Source of the DNA: an uncultured Clostridia bacterium
GTDB taxonomy: Bacteria > Bacillota > Clostridia > TANB77 > CAG-508
Reading direction: 5' to 3'
DNA: 21,970 nucleotides
Assembly: GCA_948946035.1 (NCBI GenBank)
Contig: CARBKU010000003.1
Span: 908 to 22,877, forward strand
Each line of letters begins with the position of its first letter. The stretch's first letter is position 1. Positions 8,720-16,232 of this stretch are shown here, one piece after another. The translations under genes were made by a program, and so were the position numbers. The notes below the pieces were generated by a model. It was not told where the DNA came from and did not search any database. It saw only the letters and a program-made list of their open reading frames with translations.

Positions 8720-9071
8720 AGCTCTCACAACCTTTCTCTAGTCTGGCATTTCCATTTTTATTTAATGCTTTATACTTTTTTATGCCATCTAGTGTAATTT
8801 CATAAATTGCCACTTTTTTACCTGTATATTCACATATTTTCTTATTTACTGATTTTACTAACCCCATTTTTTCTAACTCTGTAAGGCGTGGTGCTGTGTA
8901 ATTTCTTTCTGCACTAGGTGTTAGTTTTAATTCAAACAATTCAACTGCTATTTCTTTTGCTGTTTTATTGCCTTTTATAAGTCTATATAGTATTTGTTCA
9001 TATCTCCTTTTCTTTTTTAACTGCATATCTTCAAAACTTAATTGTCTTGTTTGGTGTGTTATTGTACTCAT
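8712..9071 (-). CDS. Winged-helix DNA-binding protein (119 aa)
   Basis: A 119-residue protein with a winged-helix fold typical of MarR/PadR-like regulators. A helical stretch (YEQILYRLIKGNKTAKEIAVEL) leads into a recognition region (SAERNYTAPRLTELEKMGLVKS), followed by a beta wing (KKICEYTGKKVAIYEITLDGIKKY). This region-end pattern is usual for regulators that sort phage or mobile-element genes. The ATG at 9071 has an AAAGGTAGG site. It is embedded between TrbL and unknown genes, so it may be a local regulator or a structural DNA-binding accessory. No operator is visible nearby. Confidence 0.78.
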   Translation of the reverse strand: MSTITHQTRQLSFEDMQLKKKRRYEQILYRLIKGNKTAKEIAVELFELKLTPSAERNYTAPRLTELEKMGLVKSVNKKICEYTGKKVAIYEITLDGIKKYKALNKNGNARLEKGCESYE

Positions 9072-9090
9072 ATATTTCCCTACCTTTCAT

Positions 9091-9930
9091 CTATAATCCC
9101 ATCATTTCACGCACAACTCTGTCGCTCATTTTTATAGTTCCTACAAGTACCAACATATTGAAAACTAGCTCTCCAATATAGCTCCATACTTGCGTTGCAA
9201 CAGGTGCGTTCATATCAACTGCTGGTGGTGTGGACGCAAATAGTGAAAATATAATACAAGAAAGCACAATAATTGCTCCCTCCATACATACTGAAGTATA
9301 AGATTTTATAAAGCTCTTTGCCACGCTTTGTGATGGCTCTCCTGCCATTGCTGAAAGTGGAATTGGTGCTATTGCTGTGTATAAATAAAGTTTGAAAAAC
9401 CTACCATAAACACTCATTATCATTACAAAAGAAAGTACAGTTATAAATAGTCCACCAATAATCGTAATCGCCCATAATGGAATACTCTCGAAAAATCCGG
9501 CAACTTTCTATTGCTGAAATTATTTCTGGAGGTATAACTGTACTCGTGCTATTTCCAAAGCCTGCTGAACTCATTATTGTAGAGCTTATGCCCTGTACTA
9601 TCTTGAATATTGCAAGCATTAAGTCTAGTCCATAAACAACTATTGTATATGCTATTGCAAACCTTAAAAACAACTTAAAAGCGTGTTCTGGCTTTTTTAC
9701 TTCTGAAAACGAATTACAAGTTTTGATAACTCCTGCTAAAAAGAAAATTACAAGCAATGCTAGTCCGTATTGCTTGTACTGCTCCGTGTATATTAGTAAT
9801 TACACTCCATATACCACCGACCTTTAAAATTTTCTGGTGTTTGTGAAACTAATTGCCATATCTCGCCTAGTTTCCCATTCCAAGTATTGATTGCATTTTG
9901 TAGATTACCTACAATCCAATTATCACTCAA
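9091..9930 (-). CDS. trbL: TrbL/VirB6-like channel protein (CD1112 type) with three CGG +1 recoding sites
   Basis: A polytopic membrane protein of the conjugation channel, 278 residues when restored. It has about five or six hydrophobic segments, including AIGLALLVIFFLAG near 54-67, RFAIAYTIVVYGLDLMLAIF near 87-108 and PLWAITIIGGLFITVLSFVM near 150-170. The segment MAGEPSQSVAKSFIKSY is the conserved CD1112/TrbL core. The TTG at 9930 is chosen because AGGAGG lies 8 bases upstream in a 9-bp hairpin and the frame runs through all three restored sites. In standard code the gene breaks three times, at CGG 9817-9819, 9765-9767 and 9497-9499. Each is repaired by reading C-GGN as Gly (Gly38, Gly55, Gly144), giving one uninterrupted frame to the stop at 9091. 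Confidence 0.88.
9496..9499 (-). other. CGGA recoding site (TrbL Gly144)
   Basis: In-frame TGC CGG A. Skipping C gives AIESCGFFESIPLW and continues into the next membrane segment. Zero-frame reading gives SCRIFREYSIMG and stops at 9401. Confidence 0.86.
9764..9767 (-). other. CGGA recoding site (TrbL Gly55)
   Basis: In-frame ATA CGG A after the first shift. Skipping C gives AVQAIGLALLVIFFLAG, a membrane helix. Zero-frame gives IRTSIAC, losing it. Confidence 0.86.
9816..9819 (-). other. CGGT recoding site (TrbL Gly38)
   Basis: In-frame GGT CGG T. Skipping C gives NFKGGGIWSVITN. Zero-frame gives GRWYMECNY and a stop. Confidence 0.86.
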
Positions 9931-9988
9931 ATTTATCGCCTCCTATATTTTTTATAGGAGGGCAATATCTCTTTTATTGTTTTTCTTC
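9931..9988 (-). promoter_or_regulatory. Leader hairpin covering the trbL ribosome site (repeat motif copy 2)
   Basis: The minus-strand leader has GAAGAAAAACA (9988-9978), GAGATATTGC and then a perfect 9-bp hairpin CCTCCTATA / TATAGGAGG (9961-9953 with 9947-9939). Its 3' arm is the AGGAGG ribosome site of trbL. It is the strongest of the three leader hairpins. Confidence 0.65.
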
Positions 9989-9994
9989 ACTTTT

Positions 9995-10309
9995 CTAACC
10001 CAAAATTAGTTCTAGTATTTGTTTTGCAAAAGCTATAATTACTCCACCTGCAAGCGTCATAAATCCATTTGCTCTTTGTGATGGATCGTGTGATTTTATA
10101 GCCATACCAACTTGCACAATTCCCCATAACAAAAGAATTGCACCTATTGCACCTATAATTTGATACATAAAATTCTTTAGGTTATTGATAACAGCTAGTG
10201 GATCATCTGTTGCAAATACTGTATTGTTTCCAACTAATAATACAGCTCCAACTGTAAAAATTTTCATTCCTATACTTAATAATTTTTGTTTACTTATTTT
10301 CTTTTTCAT
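9995..10309 (-). CDS. Maff2-family VirB2-like membrane protein
   Basis: A 104-residue small membrane protein with two hydrophobic helices, one forming a signal-like N-terminus (MKIFTVGAVLLVGNNTVFA, about 13-34) and one in the middle (IIGAIGAILLLWGIVQVGMA, about 51-70). A glycine-rich region (FMTLAGGVIIAFAKQI) follows, and TVFATDD may be a signal-cleavage region. This is the layout of VirB2-like Maff2 proteins of Tn1549-type elements, thought to form the surface or channel subunit. It lies between VirD4 and TrbL as in that family. The ATG at 10309 has AGAGAGG upstream within a hairpin. Confidence 0.85.
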   Translation of the reverse strand: MKKKISKQKLLSIGMKIFTVGAVLLVGNNTVFATDDPLAVINNLKNFMYQIIGAIGAILLLWGIVQVGMAIKSHDPSQRANGFMTLAGGVIIAFAKQILELILG

Positions 10310-10362
10310 AAAAAATTCCTCTCTTTCCGAGAGGGCATATTTATCTTATTTTGTTTTTCTTC
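10310..10362 (-). promoter_or_regulatory. Leader hairpin covering the maff2 ribosome site (repeat motif copy 3)
   Basis: The minus-strand leader has GAAGAAAAACA (10362-10352), a spacer like that of the trbL leader, then a hairpin CCTCTC / GAGAGG (10334-10329 with 10323-10318). The 3' arm holds the GAGAGG ribosome site. Sequence, order and spacing match copies 1 and 2. Confidence 0.62.
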
Positions 10363-10366
10363 AAAA

Positions 10367-12181
10367 TTAGTTATCTTTTTTAGATTCTTTCATAAAGTAT
10401 TCATCTATTTCTTCATCAATTAAGATTTCATAATTTCCTATATCTTTATACTCTTTACATTTAATATCACTTGTATCGGTATCTATTGATATAGTAGCAA
10501 TAGCATTTTCTGTATTGCCGTGTATATAAGTTTTGTACCCTCCATCTTCTGTTAGTTTGATGTTTGGGTGTGCAAATGTGTTATATTTTAAATCTATTAT
10601 TGGTCTTTCTCCTCTTATAAACAATAAAGCATACTTATTGTCTAACATTCGGACTTCGTCTGGTGTCATTAGTTCTCTACCTGCTATCTGGTAGTTTGTG
10701 CTATAACTTCCAGAATGCCCTGTGCTTTTTCCGATAGGTATTGGTATCAATAGTTTCCTTTCCTAGAAGTTCGCTGATATACTTATGTGTGGACTGCTCA
10801 TTTCCGTCCGTAAGTACAAGAGCTCATCACAGTTACCAACTATGCTTTCCCATTGTTTTTCAAACAATGTTTTTAATTGTGCAAGATTTTGTAATATTAT
10901 TGAAACTGATACACCTCTCGAACGCATTGTGGCAAGTATTTTGTCAAAATCGTCCGGCAATGATACATTTGCGAACTCGTCCATTATAAAATGCACATTT
11001 ACAGGCAATGCACCTTTGTATTTGTGGTCTGCTATATAAAATAATTGCTGAAATATTTGTGTATATAGCATTGAAACAATAAAGTTAAATGATGTGTCAT
11101 TATCTGGAATAAGTGCAAACAATGCTACTTTCTTTTCTCCAATACTTGCAAGCTCCATTTCGTCCTCCATTGTTAGATTCGCTAAATCTCGCAAATTAAA
11201 CTTTTCTAACCTAGAGGCTAATGTTATTTGAATTGATTTTAGTGTTTTTGCCGAACCAGAATGATAACTCCTATAATATTTTAATGCTATATGCTGTGGG
11301 TTTATTTCTTCTATCATTTTAAATAATTCGTCTAGTGGACTTTCGTATTCATCATCATCTTCCTTTACATCTCCTGCCCTCAATAGTTCTAATACCATAT
11401 CAAAATTTTGCTCATACTCTGGAGCTTCATATTTTAATAGAAAAATTAAAGACATAAGTAACATTGAGGCTGATGTGTCCCAGAATGGATCGTTACTTTG
11501 ACTTCCGTTTTGGTGTTGTACTCTTAAATAAATTCGTTACAAGTCTTTGAACATCATTGTCAGTTTTTAGGTATTTAAACGGATTATAACCATAACTTAA
11601 ATTCATATTGATTAAGTCTAATACTTTTACTTCAAAACCTTTTTGTTCTAGCATATACCCTGTGTCCCTTAAAATTTCGCCTTTTGGATCTAAAATGATA
11701 TATGAATTGTTAGAGGCTTGTAGTAAATTAGGTTTTGCATAAAACAATGTTTTACCTGCACCGACTTCCGACCAATTACTAATGTATTAAGATTTCTTCT
11801 GTGTTTTTTAGCATTTAGTCCTAGTCTTATATCTTGTGTTAGTATTCTGTTTTCGCTTTCTGGTAGTTGTTTATATTTTTTATTGATTTCTCTTGTATTT
11901 CCCCATTTCGCTGATCCGTGTTCTTTACCTTTTTTATAATTCTTTCTAGTAGAAAAATATGCTCCTATTCCTATAAAATAAGAAAATAAAAAAATAGCAA
12001 CAGTTTTTGTGCTATTCTCTACAATACTTATTTTAAATGGTGTGTTTAGTGCTACTGGCAACTCATTTATTATTTTTGCAAGTCCTCCGTCTAATAATGG
12101 TGCTACTAAAAGTGCAAGCCATATAACAGGTATTATTCCAATAATAGTTAGTATTACATATATTCTATTATCTTGTTTCAT
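10367..12181 (-). CDS. virD4: VirD4/TraG-type coupling ATPase with six CGG +1 recoding sites
   Basis: The coupling protein that brings the relaxase-DNA complex to the channel, inner membrane with a cytoplasmic ATPase. The restored product is 602 residues. Two N-terminal membrane helices (about 8-30 and 60-77) precede EHGSAKWG, Walker A GGSGAGKT (137-144), IILDPKGE (about 156-163) and Walker B VHFIMDEFAN (D400 E401); the C-terminal segment includes GRELMTPDEVRMLD. In standard code it is shattered into four pieces. Six in-frame CGG codons each need a +1 shift to Gly: 138, 140, 225, 457, 458 and 482. Two lie inside Walker A and two are adjacent (LGGN). The ATG at 12181 has AAGGAG 6 bases upstream and overlaps the preceding gene by 14 bases. 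Confidence 0.92.
10730..10733 (-). other. CGGA recoding site (VirD4 Gly482)
   Basis: In-frame TAT CGG A. Skipping C gives TNTYGKSTGHSGSYSTNYQI and joins the C-terminal part. Zero-frame loses the match. Confidence 0.88.
10803..10810 (-). other. Tandem CGGA-CGGA recoding sites (VirD4 Gly457-Gly458)
   Basis: The minus strand reads TTA CGGA CGGA AAT GAG. Two consecutive four-base units give LGGNEQSTHKYISELLGK, as in VirD4 homologues. Zero-frame gives LRTEMSSPHISIS and a stop. This is the only place where two sites follow each other directly. Confidence 0.9.
11504..11507 (-). other. CGGA recoding site (VirD4 Gly225)
   Basis: In-frame AAA CGG A. Skipping C gives STTPKGSQSNDPFWDTS, a conserved VirD4 segment. 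Zero-frame gives KRKSK and a stop. Confidence 0.89.
11760..11770 (-). other. Two recoding sites inside the VirD4 Walker A motif (Gly138 CGGA, Gly140 CGGT)
   Basis: The minus strand reads GGT CGGA AGT CGGT GCA GGT AAA ACA. Reading both as Gly gives GGSGAGKT, a perfect Walker A. Zero-frame gives GRKSVQVKH and destroys the nucleotide-binding site. Confidence 0.93.
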
Positions 12182-12377
12182 CTCTATCTCCTTTTTTTCG
12201 GTGGAATATTCCCTTTTGCTTTTTAGATGGTGCTTTCGCAACTTTTATAATAACTTTATCTATTAAGTCTGTTTCTTTTTCTTGCTGTCTTAATTCATTT
12301 TTCATACTTAATAGAGAATTTATTATAATTGCATAGACTATTCTGTCCATTTCAACTACTCTTTTTTCATCTTCCAT
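12168..12377 (-). CDS. Small basic protein before VirD4 (69 aa)
   Basis: A 69-residue protein with a helical N-terminus (MDRIVYAIIINSLLSMKNEL) and a strongly basic C-terminus (KKQKGIFHRKKGDRDETR). It overlaps the VirD4 start by 14 bases, so translation is probably coupled. No family recognised. The ATG at 12377 has AGGTAGGA upstream. The basic tail could bind DNA or acidic partners, which is inference only. Confidence 0.65.
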   Translation of the reverse strand: MEDEKRVVEMDRIVYAIIINSLLSMKNELRQQEKETDLIDKVIIKVAKAPSKKQKGIFHRKKGDRDETR

Positions 12378-12385
12378 AGAACTTC

Positions 12386-13276
12386 CTACCTTTCATATTC
12401 TCTATTAGTTTTGTTTCTGTTTTGCATTCCTACATCTCTGTCCATTCCCTCTGCTAGTATTTCAAAACATTCTCGTCCTTTTGCTAATTCTGCCTTTACT
12501 TCTTGTGGTGTCATCTGTTTTAGTTCTTCTGGTATTCTTTCAAAATTAAAGTCTTTCGTTGGAACTCCATATCTTTTACATACCATATATGCAACACTTT
12601 CATTTTTAAAAGTATTTAGCTCTGAATCTGCAAAAGATAATGTGTGAATACTTGCAATTTCTCTTACTAACCCACTAATTATTTGTTCTACTTCTGCTCT
12701 TTCTGCTACTTCTATAATTCTTTCATCTGCATTAAAATTAACTAACTTATTAGCATTTGAAGTATTTTGTACTGGTCTTACTTCAACTGGCGAAATAGAT
12801 AATATTGATTTCATTATACTTTCCTTTGAAAATGGAACTGTATTTAGTTGCCTTTTTACTCTCATATCTGAAATATCATATACATTTTTAGGATTATAGC
12901 TTTGTGCCTCTGTTCCGTCATCTCTTTCGTAAATATCGCCTTGCTCTAATATAATTATTTTGTTTGGCTTTCCTGCAAAATTTATATTATCTTTCTTCCA
13001 CCCCTCTGCGTCTTTTAGTTGTGTAGCTTTTGGGTTTTGTGCTGTTACAAGTAAAGCATTTCCTACTGAATAAGTTGGAAATTTGCTTTGCACATTTAAG
13101 TAGGTTTTATAAAGTTCTCCACTTTCTGTTATTTTTGTTGCCATTTCATCTTGTGTATTATATGCAAATTCTCTGTCTTGTTGTTTTCCCTTTCCCCATT
13201 CTTCTTTGTTAAATTCTTCTTTGCTATTTTGCACATTATTGACTGCACTTTTTATAATATCGTTTATCATACTCAT
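12386..13276 (-). CDS. ArdC-like ssDNA-binding protein
   Basis: A 296-residue protein with an ArdC/LtrC-like N-terminal region. The segment YLNVQSKFPTYSVGNALLVTAQNPKATQLKDAEGWKK (about 59-95) is the family's core, associated with single-stranded DNA binding and protection of incoming DNA. In relatives a metalloprotease (HExxH) often follows. Here the corresponding helix region reads REIASIHTLSFADSE, with no HExxH visible, so the zinc site seems to be lost or absent. The ATG at 13276 has AAAGGAG about 12 bases upstream. It lies between PcfB and the VirD4 cluster, so its job is probably DNA handling during transfer. Confidence 0.8.
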   Translation of the reverse strand: MSMINDIIKSAVNNVQNSKEEFNKEEWGKGKQQDREFAYNTQDEMATKITESGELYKTYLNVQSKFPTYSVGNALLVTAQNPKATQLKDAEGWKKDNINFAGKPNKIIILEQGDIYERDDGTEAQSYNPKNVYDISDMRVKRQLNTVPFSKESIMKSILSISPVEVRPVQNTSNANKLVNFNADERIIEVAERAEVEQIISGLVREIASIHTLSFADSELNTFKNESVAYMVCKRYGVPTKDFNFERIPEELKQMTPQEVKAELAKGRECFEILAEGMDRDVGMQNRNKTNREYER

Positions 13277-13280
13277 AAAC

Positions 13281-14093
13281 TTATTTGCTCCTTTCCTTTT
13301 TTCTATTTTTCTTTTTAGGCTGTTTGTGTTTTGTTTCGTTTGCTTTTTCTTGTTTTGGTGTTTCCTTTGTTTCTTCTTTTGCCTTTTGTTGTTCTTTTTC
13401 TTCTCTCTGCTTTTTTATTGTGTCTAGCTTTTCCATTATTGACGGCTTTTCTTCCTTTTTAGTCCCCTCCGTCTTTTCGTTTGCTTTCGATAAATTCTCT
13501 GATGGAACTTCTTTCTCCGTAACTGGAATGTTACTGGGGTTGGTGTTCTCATTTTCCTCCTTATTGTTTTCTTTTTTCATTAGTTTGTTTAGTAAATCTT
13601 GTGATGTATTTTTTTCTTGAATCTCTTTTTGAATTTCTGTTTTTTCTTTTGGTGCTTGTGTAGGATTTTCCTTTTCTGCTTTTTCTAATACTTCATCTAG
13701 TTTCGATTGTTCGACTGTTGTTAAGTTATAATTTGCAACTATTCTATTAACTAAAACTGCGTCATCTTCCTTAACTACAATATCAATGATACCATCTTTA
13801 TTTACATTGCCTTTTAGATATATTGCACTATACGGAATTTTGTATTTTTTAGCACCTTTTTTAAAATCTTCTAGGTTTTCCTTTTTAATACTAAATATCT
13901 TAAAACTGCCCTTGCTTTTTAACATTTTATTTAAGTTTACTTTACCTGTCTTGTGTTCGTTTCGTTCTTTTGACATAGCATATAACATTACTGCCATTTC
14001 TTTTGCCATACTTCCTGTTAGTTTTGCTACAACTTCAAATCCCTCTAAACTTAATCGTACCATTTCTTCGGCACTATCACTTGATGTACTCAT
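13281..14093 (-). CDS. pcfB: PcfB/DUF3801-family protein
   Basis: A 270-residue protein. The first 120 or so residues form a PcfB/DUF3801 domain, with SAEEMVRLSLEGFEVVAKLTGSMAKEMA near the start and FKKGAKKYKIPYSAIYLKG in the middle. PcfB proteins are partners of the relaxase and coupling protein in Gram-positive conjugation. The C-terminal half (about 145-270) is low-complexity Lys/Glu/Thr-rich and probably disordered, longer than in typical members. The ATG at 14093 overlaps the relaxase stop by 17 bases, which supports coupling. A longer in-frame start at 14135 lies deep inside the relaxase and lacks its own site. Confidence 0.82.
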   Translation of the reverse strand: MSTSSDSAEEMVRLSLEGFEVVAKLTGSMAKEMAVMLYAMSKERNEHKTGKVNLNKMLKSKGSFKIFSIKKENLEDFKKGAKKYKIPYSAIYLKGNVNKDGIIDIVVKEDDAVLVNRIVANYNLTTVEQSKLDEVLEKAEKENPTQAPKEKTEIQKEIQEKNTSQDLLNKLMKKENNKEENENTNPSNIPVTEKEVPSENLSKANEKTEGTKKEEKPSIMEKLDTIKKQREEKEQQKAKEETKETPKQEKANETKHKQPKKKNRKKERSK

Positions 14094-15420
14094 AGTCCTT
14101 TTTCTCCTTTCCTTTCTGGATTTCTTCTTTCTCATCTAATTCTTTTAGATTTTGTTTTATCTTTGGTACTCTTGCCTCAATTTCCTTACACATTTTTATT
14201 TTGTGTTTTAGAAATTGAATTTTGCCTGCTATTTGAGAGAGTTTTGTATAATTCTCTTGTCTTTCTTCTTTCTTCAGCTTGGTGTTCTGATAGTAAAGTT
14301 TATCTCGCTCCTCCTCGAGATTTTTAAGTTCTTCATTTAAAGTATTCATATATAAAGAAAGCTCCTTTGTAGTCTTAATATCATTACTACAAAGAAGTCT
14401 TGCCTCCTCTGATATTCTTTCCATTTTCTGCACATCTGCTTTAATGGAAATTGGTGTTTTGTGTTTCTTTTCTGTTTTAGGGTATATCTTTAATAAGTAA
14501 CAATAATATAAATACAAAGCCTTAATTCCTTTTGCTTTTTTCTTGTTTCTTATCTGCCCTCTATAAATGTATATTTTATTTAAACGCTTTTCTGGAAATG
14601 GTAGTTTTATTGCCTTTTCTGTTTTTATTCTTGCCTTTATTTGTTCTACTGTATAATCATCTCCAAACGCTCTTGCTACTCTTATATTTTTTGTATATGG
14701 ATCTCTCCTTATACTTAACTTACCTGCTCTATAAATAAGTTCATAGTCCATTGCTTTTAGTAAATTTTCAAATTCTTTATAGGTATTTGACTGTGTAATT
14801 GCATAATCAATATCTTGTTTTGTTTGTGTATGATAATTATTTTTTTGCACATACCCTTTATAAAATTGCGTATAGTCTACTTTATATTTTCCAGTAGGCT
14901 TTTCTTTTAAAACAGAAAGTCCATATTCTCTACACAAATTATCTGATGTTTGCCTCATTAGTGCATAAGTTTCTAACTTATTATAGTATTTTAGTCCGTC
15001 AACAAACGATACAGAATTTAACAAAAAATGATTATGAATGTGATTAGTATTTAAGTGTGTAGTAACTACAACTTGAAATCTATCTCCCCATAATTCCTCT
15101 GCAAGTTTTACTCCAATTTTATGAGCTATATCTGGTGTTACTTCGCCCTCTTTGAAAGACTGGAATGCGTGAAAAGCTAAAATGCCATCTTCTTTATCAA
15201 ATAGCTTTTTTGTTTCCATCATTTCTTGCACAACATTATCTTCACTACAATTTATTGCTGTAACATATAATTGTTTTTCTGTTTTATATGAGGCTTTTAC
15301 ATATTCTGCAACTTTGTGTAAATTATAATAACTGTCTGCGTTAGTTTTCTTTTCATTTACTACATAATCAACTACATTATCTAATCTTTTTTCTATCTTC
15401 CATATTTTAGTTGTTGCCAT
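14077..15420 (-). CDS. MOBP-type relaxase
   Basis: A 447-residue relaxase that nicks oriT and leads the single strand into the recipient. The N-terminal nuclease domain has the three-histidine metal motif HLNTNHIHNHF (H122, H127, H129) preceded by AFHAFQSFKEGEVTP. Candidate nucleophile tyrosines lie near residues 19, 31 and 32 (DYVV and SYYN). The C-terminal part (about 200-447) is basic and helical, ending in coiled-coil-like Lys/Glu sequence. The ATG at 15420 follows GGAGGT by 6 bases and lies 13 bases after the MobC stop. Neighbours MobC, oriT and PcfB fit a transfer-initiation module. It contains no in-frame CGG. Confidence 0.93.
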   Translation of the reverse strand: MATTKIWKIEKRLDNVVDYVVNEKKTNADSYYNLHKVAEYVKASYKTEKQLYVTAINCSEDNVVQEMMETKKLFDKEDGILAFHAFQSFKEGEVTPDIAHKIGVKLAEELWGDRFQVVVTTHLNTNHIHNHFLLNSVSFVDGLKYYNKLETYALMRQTSDNLCREYGLSVLKEKPTGKYKVDYTQFYKGYVQKNNYHTQTKQDIDYAITQSNTYKEFENLLKAMDYELIYRAGKLSIRRDPYTKNIRVARAFGDDYTVEQIKARIKTEKAIKLPFPEKRLNKIYIYRGQIRNKKKAKGIKALYLYYCYLLKIYPKTEKKHKTPISIKADVQKMERISEEARLLCSNDIKTTKELSLYMNTLNEELKNLEEERDKLYYQNTKLKKEERQENYTKLSQIAGKIQFLKHKIKMCKEIEARVPKIKQNLKELDEKEEIQKGKEKKDYEYIK

Positions 15421-15433
15421 TATCTGACCTCCA

Positions 15434-15748
15434 TTATTTCAAATATTTTTCTACTATTCTTGATCTTAATTCATCAATTCCATCTAGTGTTTTATACACT
15501 CTTTTTGTATCTAGTTCTTTTGTATATTTGCTTAAATCTTTTATTGTTTTTATTTCTTTTCTAAACTTCAATAATTCTTTCATTGTTTCGTAAAATTCCT
15601 GTGGTGGCTTTTCCTTTATTGTTGTTCCTGTTATCAATTTTCTTATAACTTGCACTTCGGTTTTTCCTGATAATTCACTTAAATTTTTTAATGAATTATT
15701 TTCTGTTTCATCAAACCAAAAGTTCTTTTTTATTCTTCTTTTTCTCAT
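15434..15748 (-). CDS. mobC: MobC-like relaxosome accessory protein
   Basis: A 104-residue basic protein beginning MRKRRIKKNFWFDETENNSLKNLSELSGKTEVQVIRKLITG. The ribbon-helix-helix pattern (basic strand, then two helices) is the standard oriT-binding accessory fold that helps the relaxase melt and nick its site. The ATG at 15748 is preferred because GAAAGGA lies upstream; an ATG at 15763 is in frame but lacks a site. It lies between the oriT-like repeats and the relaxase, the usual order. Confidence 0.85.
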   Translation of the reverse strand: MRKRRIKKNFWFDETENNSLKNLSELSGKTEVQVIRKLITGTTIKEKPPQEFYETMKELLKFRKEIKTIKDLSKYTKELDTKRVYKTLDGIDELRSRIVEKYLK

Positions 15749-15787
15749 AACTTTTCCTTTCATTTATTATAATTTTAAAATGGGGAT

Positions 15788-15855
15788 TGGGGCATTGCCC
15801 CACAAAGTCGAATTTTTCTAGGGAGGAAAAATTCATTGCTTGTTAGGACTCTAAC
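15788..15855. other. Candidate oriT: three inverted repeats
   Basis: Three repeats sit together just upstream of mobC. TGGGGCA/TGCCCCA (15788-15794 and 15796-15802) is followed by GAATTTTTC/GAAAAATTC (15810-15818 and 15826-15834, 7-nt loop), then GTTAG/CTAAC (15842-15846 and 15851-15855). The third overlaps the end of the 15843-16229 gene. The region is more GC-containing than its surroundings and is the longest gap next to the mob genes. The nick position is not identified. Confidence 0.5.
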
Positions 15856-16229
15856 TGGTGTATAATTTCGTCTATTGGTATATAGTTTTTACACTTATCA
15901 CATACAACTCCTACATCTTCTTTTGGCAAATCATCTTCTATTTCTTCATTTCCTTTTTCATAAGTTTCTCTATCAATTTTGCTAATAAAAAAACTATTTT
16001 CCTTTATAAAATTCTCTTTATCTTTTACATTTTCTTTTCCGTTTTCATCAATAATTTTTTCAATATATATAAATAATTCTTTTCTATTTTCTAAATCTTC
16101 TGTAAAAAAGTTTTCATCTTTTTTTACTACTTTTTGTAACATTTTGAATAGTGCCTCTGAATGACTTTCTGCACTAATTTGTATCTCTATTTCTTTTATT
16201 CTTTTAACTAAAAATTTATATTTTTTCAT
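15843..16229 (-). CDS. PcfM-like small protein with a Cys-x2-Cys motif (128 aa)
   Basis: A 128-residue protein. Its N-terminus (MKKYKFLVKRIKEIEIQISAESHSEALFKMLQKV) has the short beta-alpha layout of DpnD/PcfM-like accessory proteins. The C-terminus carries CDKCKNYIPIDEII, a Cys-x2-Cys zinc-knuckle-like pair; with only two cysteines there, dimerisation or partial metal binding is possible. The ATG at 16229 has AAAGGA upstream. It is translated ahead of mobC, so it may be a small DNA- or protein-binding accessory. Function unknown. Confidence 0.7.
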   Translation of the reverse strand: MKKYKFLVKRIKEIEIQISAESHSEALFKMLQKVVKKDENFFTEDLENRKELFIYIEKIIDENGKENVKDKENFIKENSFFISKIDRETYEKGNEEIEDDLPKEDVGVVCDKCKNYIPIDEIIHQLES

Positions 16230-16232
16230 AAC

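Noticed and set aside
10763..11464. VirD4 fragments as separate small genes
   Set aside because: They lack ribosome sites and join into a single coupling protein when the CGG sites are read as glycine.
1030..12181. The broken genes as ordinary pseudogenes
   Set aside because: Random decay would give varied indels, substitutions and stops. Here all 15 breaks have one form at one codon, the frames close exactly and conserved motifs are intact on both sides.
327..14139. Many plus-strand open frames opposite the operon genes
   Set aside because: They are antisense shadows in AT-rich DNA: low-complexity Phe/Ser/Leu-rich translations, no ribosome sites, overlapping well-supported minus-strand genes.
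15780..15842. The inverted repeats before mobC as a terminator
   Set aside because: The stems are not followed by a T tract on the minus strand, and three tandem repeats beside mob genes fit oriT better.
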